Positions 1 through 10,535 of a stretch of 64,000 nucleotides of DNA are shown one piece after another. Position numbers and translations under genes: made by a program. A model generated the notes under the pieces. That model was not told where the DNA came from and ran no database searches. It saw only the letters and a list, made by a program, of their open reading frames with translations. Position 1 is the stretch's first letter; every line of letters starts with the position of its first letter. This DNA comes from Acanthopleura granulata (lineage: Eukaryota; Mollusca; Polyplacophora; Chitonida; Chitonidae): NCBI GenBank assembly GCA_016165875.1, contig JABBOT010000013.1, forward strand, positions 10,551,478 to 10,615,477, read 5' to 3'.

Positions 1-1158
1 GCCATGATGGGGCAATGTGGAAAAAGGAGTGTATACCAATTTTTACTGGCTTGTGGAAAATCGAAGAAAGCCCATAGTTCACTTACGGGTACATGCACTC
101 AATTTACTCGCGTTTCTCTGCGGGCAACTCGTGAAAACCCTGCGTGCATTTTTCTGCTGATTGCTAAATGTCTCCTCAGTGATAAATACAAGCAAAGCAG
201 TAAATTTTAAACTTTTTTTAAAAATTTTATATTGTTAACATTTCATTGACGTTTATTGAAATCTTCCTGAAACCAGTGTAATTCTGTTCATGCATGAACC
301 TTGAGACCATCAGTTTTGTGTAAACGGACATGCTCGTTCATATTCAGAGCCGAGAGTAACAAATGACGAATTGGGGAGTTTCGAGATTGAACTCCTTTAT
401 CGCTAAAGGTAAAAAAAGCCCTACTGTACCATGTGACCTGTCAGAAATGTTAGGTACCTATTTCTGATTACATTTACTGTAGCATGGGCGTCTGAGAAAA
501 GATTCGAGAAAAGTTACTTAGACTAGACGTACGATAGATAAAATTTAGGAACTGGAAGTTTTTTAATTTAAGGAGAGGTTGTTTGTACCCCCCTAACACG
601 GCAAGACAGGTGATCGATAAATTAAAATCAACAAAATTGCCTGACATTTTTACAAATAACACGACACAGTTGAACTCTTTTTACCTTCTACGTCAAAAGA
701 GTTTGAACTCCAAACACCCCATTCATTGTTCTTATTTCACAGCTTGCATGTAACCTTCTGCGCAGGTATATCCTAACCACATGGGCACATACATTGTAAT
801 ATCTGCATGTGCATAGTGTGAACACACCTGAATTAAATAAATAAGTTATTATCATTGTGTTTTTGTTCATCACTCAACATCATTTATTTTTGTAACGTTG
901 TTGGACATTTTCAAGGTTCTTTTGTGGGTTTTACGTAATTATTATTGATTTGGGGTCTGCATCATTTTTACGGGGGTTGATGGGGGAGGGGGGAGAGGCT
1001 GGTACTGGCGTTTGAGAGGGAAGGGATGTGTTGGAGGAGAAGTTATCCTCTTTGGTCTAAATATCAATAATACTTACATGTGTACCTTTTGGCTGATCAA
1101 CATGACTTGGGATTTTCTTCTATTGGTATTAATTGTTTCTGTCAACAATTCTGTTTAG
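1..1158. other. intron upstream of the first visible TPD52 exon
   Basis: AT-rich sequence with no convincing exon. It ends in a polypyrimidine tract and AG at 1157-1158, directly before the first recognisable TPD52 coding exon. A G-rich stretch lies near 970-1020. The 5' part of the TPD52 gene lies outside the window. Confidence 0.6.
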
Positions 1159-1260
1159 ATACCAGAAGACTTCTGCTGTTGTGAAAACTGCATCAGAGAA
1201 AACGAGCTCTGCCCTCAGCACTATTGGTACATCCGTATCACGCAAACTAGGAGACATAAG
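1159..1260 (+). CDS. TPD52: TPD52 exon, conserved SVSRKLGDIR block
   Basis: Acceptor TTTAG at 1154-1158 and donor GTATGC from 1261. One base completes the preceding codon, 33 full codons follow, and AG remains for the next exon. The peptide runs from YQKTS to GTSVSRKLGDIR and matches the central D52 family block. The last 11 exon bases plus the first intron bases form unit 1 of the minisatellite that fills the start of the next intron. Confidence 0.85.
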
Positions 1261-4200
1261 GTATGCTGTACAACACAGAGGATATAATGTATGCTGTGTG
1301 ACATAAGGGATATACAGTTGGGTGTTTAATCTAGGGGATATAAGGTAGGCTGTATAACATAGGAGATGTATTGTATGGTGTATAACCTAGGGGATATAAG
1401 GTAGGCCATATAACATTGGGGATATAATGTATGGTGTTTAATCTAGGGGATATAAGGTAGGCTGTATAACATAGGAGATGTATTGTATGGTGTATAACCT
1501 AGGGGATGTAAGGTAGGCCATATAACATTGGGGATATAATGTATGGTGTTTAATCTAGGGGATATAAGGTAAGCTGTATAACATAGGGGATATAATGTAT
1601 GGTGTTTAATCCAGGGGATATAAGGTAGGCTGTATAACATAGGGGATGTAATGTATGGTGTTTAATCTAGGGGATATAAGGTAGGCTGTATAACATAGGG
1701 GATGTAATGTATGGTGTATAACCTAGGGGATATAAGGTAGGCCATATAACATTGGGTATATAATGTATGGTGTTTAGTCTAGGGGATATAAAGTAGGCTG
1801 TATAACATTGGGGATGTAATGTATGGTGTTTAATCTAGGGGATATAAGGTAGGCTGTATAACATAGGGGATGTAATGTATGGTGTTTAATCTAGGGGATA
1901 TAATGTAGGCTGTATAACATAGGGGATGTAATGTATGGTGTATAACCTAGGGGATATAAGGTAGGCCATATAACATTGGGTATATAATGTATGGTCTTTA
2001 GTCAAGAGGATATAAGGTAGGCCATATAACATTGCTGATATAATGTATGGTGTTTAATCTAGGGGATATAATGTATGGTGTTTAATCTAGGGGATATAAT
2101 GTATGGTGTTTAATCTAGGGGATATAAGGTAGGCTGTACAGCATTGGGGATATAATGTATGCAGTACATCATGTTTGAACTAGAAGAGATAAGTTACACT
2201 GTAAAAACTGTAAGAGAAATGTAGATTGCTGTATAAACTAGGCGATAGTGTATTCTGTAAACAACCTTGTATCACATATATATGATAGGCCCATCAGGTG
2301 CACATGATAATAATCATTACAGACTACAGAAATTATTTAATACCTTAATAGAAATTATCAGTTTAATACAGAAAGAAACAGAAGTAACAAGTTACATTCT
2401 TAACAGATTTGATCATTTATAGTGAACAATGTTATGAATTATGGAAATACTGGTTATGATGATCAGTAGCAAAAGACAAGCACCATGTGGAAATACACAC
2501 CTGTATTCTTGTTGATAAGCGGGCTATAGTTCATGTGATTCGAAATCCTGCTTTTCAGTGTGAATTTACTTCAGAATGATGGGGCTGACATGTGAACACG
2601 AGCGTATCTGATAACCCGGAAATCTCGTTCTAATCCTCGATTTCGGCTTACGTGAATCGTATCAAGGCGTGCAGCTCATACGTTGATGTATGAAATAAAA
2701 TTTGACACGTGTTGTTGATGTTGACAGGAATTCACAGACGTTTCGTTCCATGGAGGAGAGGGTAGGATCCACCTATGCCAATGTCAAGGTGAGATAGGGC
2801 TTAACTTGACCTCACATTTTGTCAACCCTTGGCAGTGGGTGGGGGGGGGGGGGTGTAGGTTTCTCTTGACATGGTTATGAGGTTAAAGGGAAAGACCCAG
2901 AGGAAATGAAGACCATTTAAAACTGTGCCTGAATATTTCAGATTTTTTCACCAAATTAAATGCAGTCCTATGTTTTGATCGCATTGTGGGTTTTATGGAC
3001 CATATTGGTAATGTGTGTCAACCGTGACAGCACAATAATTTTTGCACACAGTTATGTTCAGCTCTGAATGAAGTTCTTGTGCCCCCGTAATGTGTACCTG
3101 TGTGTGAAAAAGCTAACATAACACCAAAGTGTCCATATAACCCACCAGACAATCAAAACATAAGATTAAATTTGGTGAAAAAAAAAAAAGAAATCTGAAA
3201 AAAATCATTGGATGTATTTTCAGATGCAGTTTTTGATGAACCTTTACTCACCATAACTTCAATTTGTCAGGGTCTTTCCCTTCAAGGAGCTCGTCTTTCA
3301 ATCAGGTGGACATACCACATGAATTTTTTGAAATTCCACTCTTAGAAGGGTATTTGTGGCGATCTACATCTGCAAGCATATGTCCACATATTTAGCCAGT
3401 CTTACCTCGCTATATATGTTCTTTGCTGGAACCCAGCTCTTGCTACCTTGGCTGTGGCCTAAAGTCAGGAAATTTGTCAGGTACCTGGCTTGTGGTGGTG
3501 GTGGCTTTTACTCTTGTTATTCCCAACTTTCTTTACCAACATTGCTATGTGCGGCATTAAACACCATTCAGATAAATGTGTTGATCTCTCTTTATTTTGA
3601 TTAATAGTAAGGTTAGATAAATTTTAAAAGCTTATTTGAAATCAGCAGTGATTTAGCTCTCAGAATATATTTACATATGGCCATATTTGATCAATATTGT
3701 GAGCTGCGCAAGGCAAAATCTGAAATTTTACGTATGAGGTGTTCTGGTATCCGTAAGGTTTTTACGTCATTAACTTGGAATTGTTATTGAACACAGCCTG
3801 GCATACATGCTGTCATGGGATTCCTGTGCAATGCTTTTGTGAGAAATATGTGCATCTCTTCAGAATACTAAACAGAATTAAGATATGGGGTTTAACATTC
3901 ATTTGTAAGCCTTAAAGCATGTGTATGTAGTAAATTGCATGCTGCATTACTGACAGGACTGGGTAACTTGACACTTCCTCATGTGCCGCATTGTTTATTA
4001 GAATGTCCTTTATACAGAGTCAGGTCGAGGATGTAACATTTTTCACATTGACAATTATACCCCAGTTCCCCTTGTAACACCACAACTTAATGCCTGTAAA
4101 CCTTACCCTGCCTGTGCTAACAAGTCCTTGTTCCATTACACGTTTACCTCAATAGACTTCTCGCTCTATTGAGAACCTTAAGGATAAGCTGGTGAGTGTT

Positions 4201-5706
4201 GATATCCTGATTGTTGTTCATTGAGTATTGTGAGCACTGAGTATTCATTGCTTTTGATATCTGAGTATTCTGAACACTGAATATTCATTATTTGATACAT
4301 GATGAGTTTTGTGAACATTAAGTATTCATTATTTGATGCCTGAGTATTGAAAACACTTAGTATTCATTATCTGATAGAGTATTATAAGCACTGAGTATTG
4401 AGACCACTGATGTCTCTTTTTTTGGGATATCTCAGTCCTATATACACTAAGTATTCCTTATTTGACATCAGAGTTTTATGTGCACTGAATATTCACTATT
4501 TGGCATGATGATTGTGACCACCAAGCACTCATTAGTGAGTAGTCATTATCCAGTACTTTGATATTGTCAGCTGAGTATTTGTTATTTGATAACTACCAGA
4601 AACTGTTCATTGTGATGTGTGTAAATACTAAGTCATCTGTATGCTTTCTGAGTATTGTAAGTTCCGAGAAGCTGTCCTGTCTCTTAGTATCGTGCCATCA
4701 TTGTGATCTCTGGGTATCATTTACTCTCAGTTTTCATGATATAGGCACTTGTGTATAATGTGTAGGATGTAAGATGGTGTTGAGCAATGAGCTGCTAGCT
4801 GTATTCTGCAGTCTAGGTAGATGTAGTTAGCATGGCACTGTCGGCTTATCCAGCTGCTCTTGTCAGTGTAGTTTTGTTGTCTTATTGGATGTCCATTGAA
4901 TGTCCATTGGGAAACTGTCAAACCGCAAGGCCGAAAACTTTAATTCTCTCTTCTTTTGGGTATTGTATGAAATATGTCATTAGAAAGTCAGGGGACAGGC
5001 CGGGCTTTAGTGGTTAAAGGTGCTTGTCTTTAAATGGCTACGGCACACGATATGTCGGCTCAGACCCAACCCTGGACAGGGGATTGGTTGATTCCTCCAT
5101 TCTCGCTGCTTGATGGATCTTAGTGGCAATAAGCTATCAACGGCGCTCATTTGCCCAGTGTAACCTACGTATTATAGTGAAGACCACTTGTCTTCCACAA
5201 GAGTGATGTGCATATATGTATGTCGCGTGTGGAAAAGTTTGTCAGTAACTTGCCAAAGGTTAGTGGTTTATTCCAGGCATCTTAGATTGACTCCACCCCG
5301 GAAACTGATTACCATCGTGTACATGTAGGTGATGAATTTTTGAGTTTGGCTTTTAAACAACAATAAAATAAATAAATGAATTACTCTGGCTTTCTTTGTT
5401 CATATACATGTAACTGACTGCTGCCAGACAAGGAAAATATTCCTTAGTATAACGTTAAAAAATGAGTAAATGATTATGCATGTATTTAAAAAACAGGCTT
5501 TGTGGTATTTAATAAATATGCAACAACAGTGAACTATGATCCGATTTTTTTGTACTTTGGTTCTGTCATCACAGGCTAAAGTGGCCGGAAGCAAATCTGA
5601 CGAGCGATTGGACGCTTCCAGCAGCGAGGGCACTGACCCTGGACAGGAAGCCACGCCCGTGTCCTCGTCCGCTAGCACGCTGCCAGAGGAGAAGGTGCCG
5701 TTGTAA
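1159..5706 (+). CDS. TPD52: tumor protein D52 family gene, 3' part (four exons)
   Basis: Spliced coding region joining 1159-1260, 2728-2788, 4156-4191 and 5575-5706. Exon phases join without a frame break to a TAA at 5704-5706. The visible protein (about 109 residues) begins with YQKTS and continues through SALSTIGTSVSRKLGDIR, which corresponds to the conserved TPD52/D54 block after the N-terminal coiled coil. It continues with NSQTFRSMEERV, the counterpart of the family block NSPTFKSFEEKV. The C-terminus is Ser/Glu-rich and poorly conserved, as is usual in this family. TPD52 proteins are small coiled-coil adaptors linked to vesicle trafficking and lipid-droplet biology; this role comes from the family, not from this sequence. 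The N-terminal exons with the main coiled coil are upstream of the window. Two of the three visible introns carry minisatellites that begin at their 5' splice sites. Confidence 0.85.
1250..2260. repeat. 28-bp minisatellite grown from a TPD52 5' splice site
   Basis: About 33-36 tandem units of 28 bp. The consensus contains GGGGATATAAGGTAGGCTG followed by TATAACATA. Two unit types alternate (ATAAGGTAGGCTG and GTAATGTATGGTG), giving a 56-bp higher-order period. The exon-intron junction itself (ACATAAG at the exon end plus GTATGCTGTACAACACA) matches the consensus at about 23 of 28 positions by eye, so the array starts inside the exon. Units decay after about 2160. Confidence 0.9.
2728..2788 (+). 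CDS. TPD52: TPD52 exon, NSQTFRSMEERV block
   Basis: Acceptor TTGACAG at 2721-2727 and donor GTGAGA from 2789. The first base completes the Arg codon of the previous exon. It encodes NSQTFRSMEERVGSTYANVK, equivalent to the conserved NSPTFKSFEEKV segment of TPD52 proteins. It ends in phase 0. Confidence 0.85.
2838..2855. repeat. poly-G tract in TPD52 intron
   Basis: Uninterrupted run of about 12 G residues within a G/T-rich stretch. It is a likely length-polymorphic simple repeat. Confidence 0.7.
2884..3286. mobile_element. foldback/MITE-type element, copy 1
   Basis: Long imperfect inverted repeats. The left arm begins AAAGGGAAAGACCC and contains TTTTTTCACCAAATT and CTATGTTTTGATCGCATTG. The right arm is its approximate reverse complement and ends GGGTCTTTCCCTT. 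There is no coding capacity. A second copy of the same family lies at 60588-61096. It sits in a TPD52 intron. Target-site duplication could not be fixed by eye. Confidence 0.75.
4156..4191 (+). CDS. TPD52: TPD52 36-nt exon (TSRSIENLKDKL)
   Basis: Acceptor CAATAG at 4150-4155 and donor GTGAGT from 4192. It encodes exactly 12 codons, phase 0 to 0, so it could be skipped without a frameshift. D52 family genes are known for small in-frame alternative exons in this region. It was called from its splice sites and open frame, and the peptide is not strongly conserved, so confidence is moderate. Confidence 0.65.
4192..4680. repeat. degenerate ~40-bp minisatellite following a TPD52 donor
   Basis: About ten diverged tandem units built around CACTGAGTATTCATTATTTG and TGATACCTGAGTATTGTGAA. 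The array starts within the first few tens of bases of the intron after exon 4156-4191, and the junction itself (GATAAGCTG then GTGAGTGTTGATATCCTG) loosely resembles one unit. Confidence 0.75.
4995..5375 (+). mobile_element. SINE-like element with AATAAA-rich tail
   Basis: A non-coding repeat containing the internal motif TTGCCAAAGGTTAGTGGTTT. It has a 3' end that reads TTTTTGAGTTTGGC then an A/T-rich (AAATA)n tail. Similar internal motifs recur near 24310 and 27255, showing an interspersed family. The tail resembles that of the main SINE family in this window, but the body differs. Confidence 0.6.
5575..5706 (+). CDS. TPD52: TPD52 last coding exon
   Basis: Acceptor TCACAG at 5569-5574. It encodes 43 codons, from AKVAGSKSDERL to STLPEEKVPL, then TAA. 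It is rich in Ser, Asp and Glu, typical of the variable acidic C-terminus of D52 proteins. Confidence 0.85.
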   Translation, partial: AKVAGSKSDERLDASSSEGTDPGQEATPVSSSASTLPEEKVPL

Positions 5707-6060
5707 AGCCACCGCTACACTCTGGTCATGTCAGGACACCGCCACTCTGGAAGGTTCACGGCCCACGTTACGTCATGACTCACAAAATACAAGTTCCATT
5801 TTGTTTTGTTTTTTTGTTGTCCCAGAAACTCCCACCTCCCCTTCTTAGTTTGTACATAAATATCGGTGTCAGAAATTCTCACTCTGTTTTCATTGCAGTA
5901 TGAATCAAGATGGGATTTTCTTTTCTGGCACGGATGTTTTCTTTGCGTAGTTGTGGACTGGCACAGTGGTGCATTTTTTGTGCGTACTGACATATTTCCT
6001 CAGACGTGCTAGCTACACAGATTCTAAATAAAATGATGCGCACTTGGTGTAATAAATGTC
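5707..6060 (+). other. TPD52: TPD52 3' UTR
   Basis: Non-coding sequence after the stop, ending around two close polyadenylation signals. Longer 3' UTR forms are possible because further AATAAA-type motifs occur near 7686 and 9410. Confidence 0.55.
6027..6056 (+). promoter_or_regulatory. candidate polyadenylation signals for TPD52
   Basis: AATAAA occurs at 6027-6032 and 6051-6056, about 320-350 nt after the TPD52 stop codon, with GT-rich sequence just downstream. Cleavage shortly after 6056 is inferred. Confidence 0.5.
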
Positions 6061-8100
6061 AACATGCTCTGAAATGCTGCAATTGTTAATTCAGATGTGA
6101 TTATGTGGAATTGTACATAGATGTTTAAGAAGGGTGGACTTGTCATCTGGTAGAAAACCGTTCTATCGTAGTTGAAATTCATTGTGCAGTCTCAGCAGTG
6201 GTGTTACAGGGGAAGCTGATGGCAACCTCCCATAACAGTTGTCTGCCCTTGAGAGGTGTTATCATCCCTGCCACTCCTTTGGCAAAAGTCATACATGTAT
6301 TTGATACTGACATTGCTCTGAATGGGTTTCACTTCACAGTAGCGACAAGTGCTTTATAGATATGTGTGAAGAGAAATTGAGTGGGAGCTCGCAAAGTGAT
6401 ACCACTATGTGTATACAAGTATGTTCATGTTTTTTTTTCTGTTTTTGTGTAAATCATAGACAGTAGACCTGGCAATAATTTTTCATGTTTTTTGTGAAAT
6501 TGTTCGGTGACCAGATAAACCAAACTTTGACATACACTAAAATTTTTTTATTTTTCACCTCTTGTGTTTTTTTTTTTTGTTGTTTTTTTTTAACGCAAGA
6601 ATACTGATTGTATTTTGCTTGGATAATAAGCGCCCCATTTTTAGCTGAGTCCTCCAACTTTGTTTTAATTTTTGTTTTTAATTTCCTCTGTAATTTTTTG
6701 CTTGATCTTAAGTTCTTGGCTTTCTTGGTGCAGGTTAAAATTATAATAGTCATCAAAAATGTGTTGTTTTTGTTTTTGGTTTTATTTTGCTATGGTGCTT
6801 TTGAACGATCACGACAGTGGTGGGAAAATTGCACGTTGATTTGTCCATCATTTTTGCGATCATATCCTGGATTTACTCCTTGGAAGTAATGTCATGGGCA
6901 ATTTAATTATCTTTGTAACGTTCGTTTAGGCTGTCTGTGGTAGTTACGAGAACATAACTCTAGAAGAGCAGTGTGAAATCGGTTCATCGTTCCAACAGTA
7001 GATATCTCCAAAGTTACAACAGCATGGCAATAACACAGCACTCTTATCCTTTATAGGATATACACAGTCTTCACATTTTTAATATATATGGTAAACAGGC
7101 TTGTAGGCCTAAATACTATAGAGGTTTCAGTGCCCATGTTTTGAATTTGAGTAATTTCTGAATAGTAAGACCATAAAATTCAGTTTATAGGGCAGGCCAG
7201 TAATTATGGCAGTAAATTTGATTATAAAACAAGCACCAAAATTCAAATTCACCCACTTAGATTATCACAAGTACACCCACATTTGAAAGTTTGAACTGAT
7301 TTTTCATAAATTATCTGAAGTCCAAAGTTGGAAATAGATCTCAGTGGAAAAGTAGTTATGCCGTCTGTATTTGGTTCCCAGCCTAGTGACTGGGATAAAT
7401 ATCAGCATTAAGACTGCAGTATTTTGGAACAGATAGGTGAAGCCTATATCCTGCCTTGGGGTTTTCTTTCATTTTACGCTTCCTTTCAAGTTTAAAAACT
7501 TATACTAGAAATGTAATGGTGGATGTAAACTAAAATTCCTGAAAACAGTAATTAAAAAAAGTAAATAATGTAAAAAAAAAAAAATTGTCAGAAATTTAAA
7601 TTCAGATTATCGTAACTATAAATTCAAATTATCGTATCGTAAGATTGTTACTTTTAATGGGTTCTTGTTGCATTTTCGCAGTTTTAATAAACATATTGCT
7701 CTATGCTTTTTGTCATATGGTTGTTTTTTTTCTAAAGAATTAATTGACTGTAGTTTGTTTCCTTATGGCTCCTGTTATCAAAGTCATCTTTGTTTTGTAT
7801 ATTGGGTGAAGGCATTGAAGCTTTAAGAGAATAGTGGAAGGAAGACCATTTGTCAAAGTGTTCTCCTTGAATCCTGTTTTCTGTTGAATTTCTTTAATTT
7901 TAGTTTGTGACATACATTACTTTTTAACACCTGTGTTATGTATTTTTTTTTTCTTCCAATCTGAGGTGTTTAATCGGTACGACGTGTAAATTTTGTATGG
8001 GTCACATTGTCACGTGGAATGAAAAGCACAAACAATACCAAACAGGAAATAAATCTGCGCACTACAATGTGCTAATCACAGTACCATGGAGAAAACGTAA
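6061..8100. other. intergenic or extended 3' UTR, no gene seen
   Basis: T-rich sequence with many homopolymer runs and no exon-like open frame. It holds nothing beyond low-complexity tracts that I can support. Confidence 0.5.
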
Positions 8101-8104
8101 AAAG

Positions 8105-8345
8105 GTTGTGGTAACCACACCGTGCTGCGCAGCAACCTCGCTCTGCTGTGCTGTATCTCGAATGTGCTGTGCATTAACCGCAGTGTGCTGTGTAGTAACC
8201 ACACAGGGCTGTGCCGTAACCGCACTGTTGTAACCACACTGTGCCGTGCTGTAACTAGACAGTGCTGTGCCATAACCGCACTGTGTTGTAACCACACTGT
8301 GCTATGTGGTAACGTGCTGTGCTTTGCTGTAACCATACTGTGCTG
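8105..8345. repeat. CTGTGC/GTAACC minisatellite
   Basis: About 12 degenerate units of roughly 20-22 bp based on TGTGCTGTG and GTAACCACAC. The biased composition leaves several frames open for about 90 codons on both strands, giving Cys- or Val-rich spurious peptides. Confidence 0.85.
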
Positions 8346-8783
8346 TGCCCTAGCTTCACAGTTTGTACAGCGGACTTCAACTGTGTTTTGTTATTTGAAA
8401 TGAAGAGAGAATTAAGCTAATCAAATATCAACTTGATGGTGTGGGTGAAGTATTTGTAATTTAGACATTCCAAATAGTTTATGTCTCTTAGGAATGATTC
8501 ACCTATTTATACATGTATCAACATTGTGCTCACATTCGATGTTAAATTTACTGTGTTTTGGCATGAGCTTTATAGTGTATGTGAAATTTTGGAGCTGAAG
8601 AAATGTAATTTTATGCAAATGTCCATCAATGCACTGAGTGGTTGAAATTTTGAGAATATGATGTCACTTTAGAGCCAGGTTATTTCTTCATGTCAGTATC
8701 ACCATTAGTATATGTGTCATTGGTGGAGAGGACAGTGAACATATAAAAGTGAGTAAACATGGAAGTCATGAAGAGAAGGCAAC

Positions 8784-9030
8784 AGTTTGTCATGATATTT
8801 TAACATTTGGCGCAGACAAAGTTGTGAAAACGTCATAAAATTTGGTTTTGGTTATGATAGCTGGTGTTTAATTGTATGTACAGTGTTACAGTGAGAAAAC
8901 ACGATAGTTTTGAGATAGAATTTAGTTCGTCATGATAGCATACTACTTTGTGCAGAGACAAAGTTGTGAAGATGTCACAAAATCTGGGTTGAGTTTGGGT
9001 TTTGATGGATGGTGTACATATATGTAATCT
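8784..9030. repeat. diverged ~105-bp direct repeat pair
   Basis: Two diverged copies of a unit containing GTCATGATA, then AGACAAAGTTGTGAA and TGGTGT, starting near 8784 and 8925. The offset is about 140 bp. No coding content. Confidence 0.6.
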
Positions 9031-10094
9031 AATAATAAATTTCACAGACAGGATTTTTAAGCTTGGAGTGTAGTATACTAGTACCAAACTTACTTGCCAT
9101 TCAAGAGAGCATTGAAATAGTAAGGTTACTCAGTGTGCATGGTGCTTGTCATCTGAGAATACAAGTGAAAATTGCAACCCGTGACACTGTTACAGTGCTG
9201 TGTGAAGTGTTTCTTCTGCAGCTTATGATGCAACTTTCACAGTATGATCACACGAAATTGAAAGTGAAATGTTTCAGTATTACTCGAAAAATGTCATAAT
9301 AAAACCTTAACAGTTACTGTAGTAATGGAGAAATTGGGGACTGTCGATGCCATTTAGTGGATCGAAACGAGGAGTGATTCACAGTTTTCTACTTGTCACA
9401 GCCATTTCGCAATAAAACGATTCTAAACACCATTCGTTGAAACTGATACTCTTAACAGGTTTCCTGTTGCTTCGTAATACAGTTTTTGAAATGAAGACGA
9501 AAGTCATTTCAAAGTCAAGTGTGTTTGTTTTGCTTTTTTTTTTCTGTGTTCTAGTTGCGAATAGCACCATGCAACAGTTGGAACAAAAAGTGATGAAAAA
9601 GAAATGTTGCAGATATGTCCCTGAGCTGACATTATTCTAATGTGGATTTTAGCAGTATTTTGAAGTCCGGATTAATGCACCAAAAGGAAATGTACCTGTC
9701 GTTTTATCCATTTATCAGTCCGTGGTTCAATTATATTCACCAGTGAAGATAGACATAAGCTTGTAGCGTATATAATATGAACTAAATGGTACATTCCCTA
9801 ATGCGGTTAGGCAAGATTTCAATACTATTCACCTTCCAGTGTTTTTTTTTTTTTTTTTTTCTTTTTTTCGTTTGCTTTTTTCTCTCTTCAAAGCAGTACT
9901 GTGTCTTAGTGATGGTGAATCGATATTCCATAGACCATTTTGCACACTGATTATATCTGTATGCTCACAAGCTGGCCCTGAAATAAAGCATTTGTCTCAA
10001 AATTATTGGATTGAGGCTGCTCTTCTTTGCACTTAAAGTATTTTTCAGTTACATGTATATGCATGAAATGGGCTTCTGTGGGAGAGGGGGCGTT

Positions 10095-10535
10095 CGCAGC
10101 ATAATAACCCGATGTGACAACTATCAGTTGAACCCAACCTCATGCTGGCTTCCTCTCTGGTTGTATGTGGGAAGGTCATGGGTTTGCCCCGGGCTCTGCT
10201 CGGCTTCCTGCCACCATAAAGGCCCATCCCCACTGCGGGGCAACAACTACAACTGCAATCGTAACTACAACGTTGAGAAAATAAAACGTTTTGTAATTTG
10301 CTGTGTCGTCCCCACTGCCGATGTCATGTCACGACATCAAGACGATGCCCATGTCGCCGAGCGAAAACAGAACTGGGTCTATTTCCCTGGTGCCTGTTTC
10401 AGGTCACTGGCAGGGACATCATGTGGTTGTAGTTGCAGTTGTCGCCCCCAGTGGGAATGGGCCTTTATTTTGGCCGCCGTCATACACATGAAATATTCCT
10501 GAGTATGGCATGAAATACCACGCAAATAAATAAAT
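10095..10535 (+). mobile_element. tRNA-derived SINE interrupted by a MITE
   Basis: Left part: degenerate B-box region, then CTCATGCTGGCTTCCTCTC and GGCTTCCTGCCACCATA. Right part: TTTTGGCCGCCGTCATAC, GAAATATTCCTGAGTATGGC and an (AAATA)n tail. Together these make one SINE of the family seen intact at 59311-59580. The two halves are separated by an inserted element at 10219-10465. Confidence 0.85.
10219..10465. mobile_element. 247-bp MITE with TA target-site duplication
   Basis: The terminal inverted repeats begin AAGGCCCATCCCCACTG on the left and AAGGCCCATTCCCACTG on the right (reverse complement), which is 16 of 17 identical. Similarity continues inwards for about 20 bp more (GGCAACAACTACAACTGCAA against GCGACAACTGCAACTACAA). 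The element is flanked by TA at 10217-10218 and TA at 10466-10467, as expected for a Tc1/mariner-type or similar TA-targeting transposase. It has no coding capacity and is inserted inside a SINE. Confidence 0.88.

Noticed and set aside
1250..2260. CRISPR-like array
   Set aside because: Units are contiguous 28-bp variants without unique spacers, in a eukaryotic intron. It is a minisatellite.
6454..6756. 100-codon Lys-rich frame on the minus strand
   Set aside because: It is the complement of T-rich 3' UTR sequence. The composition is low complexity.
10011..10502. 163-codon open frame on the plus strand
   Set aside because: It runs across a SINE and the nested MITE. The residues are translations of repeat sequence (for example the GGCAACAACTACAAC ends), with no protein family.
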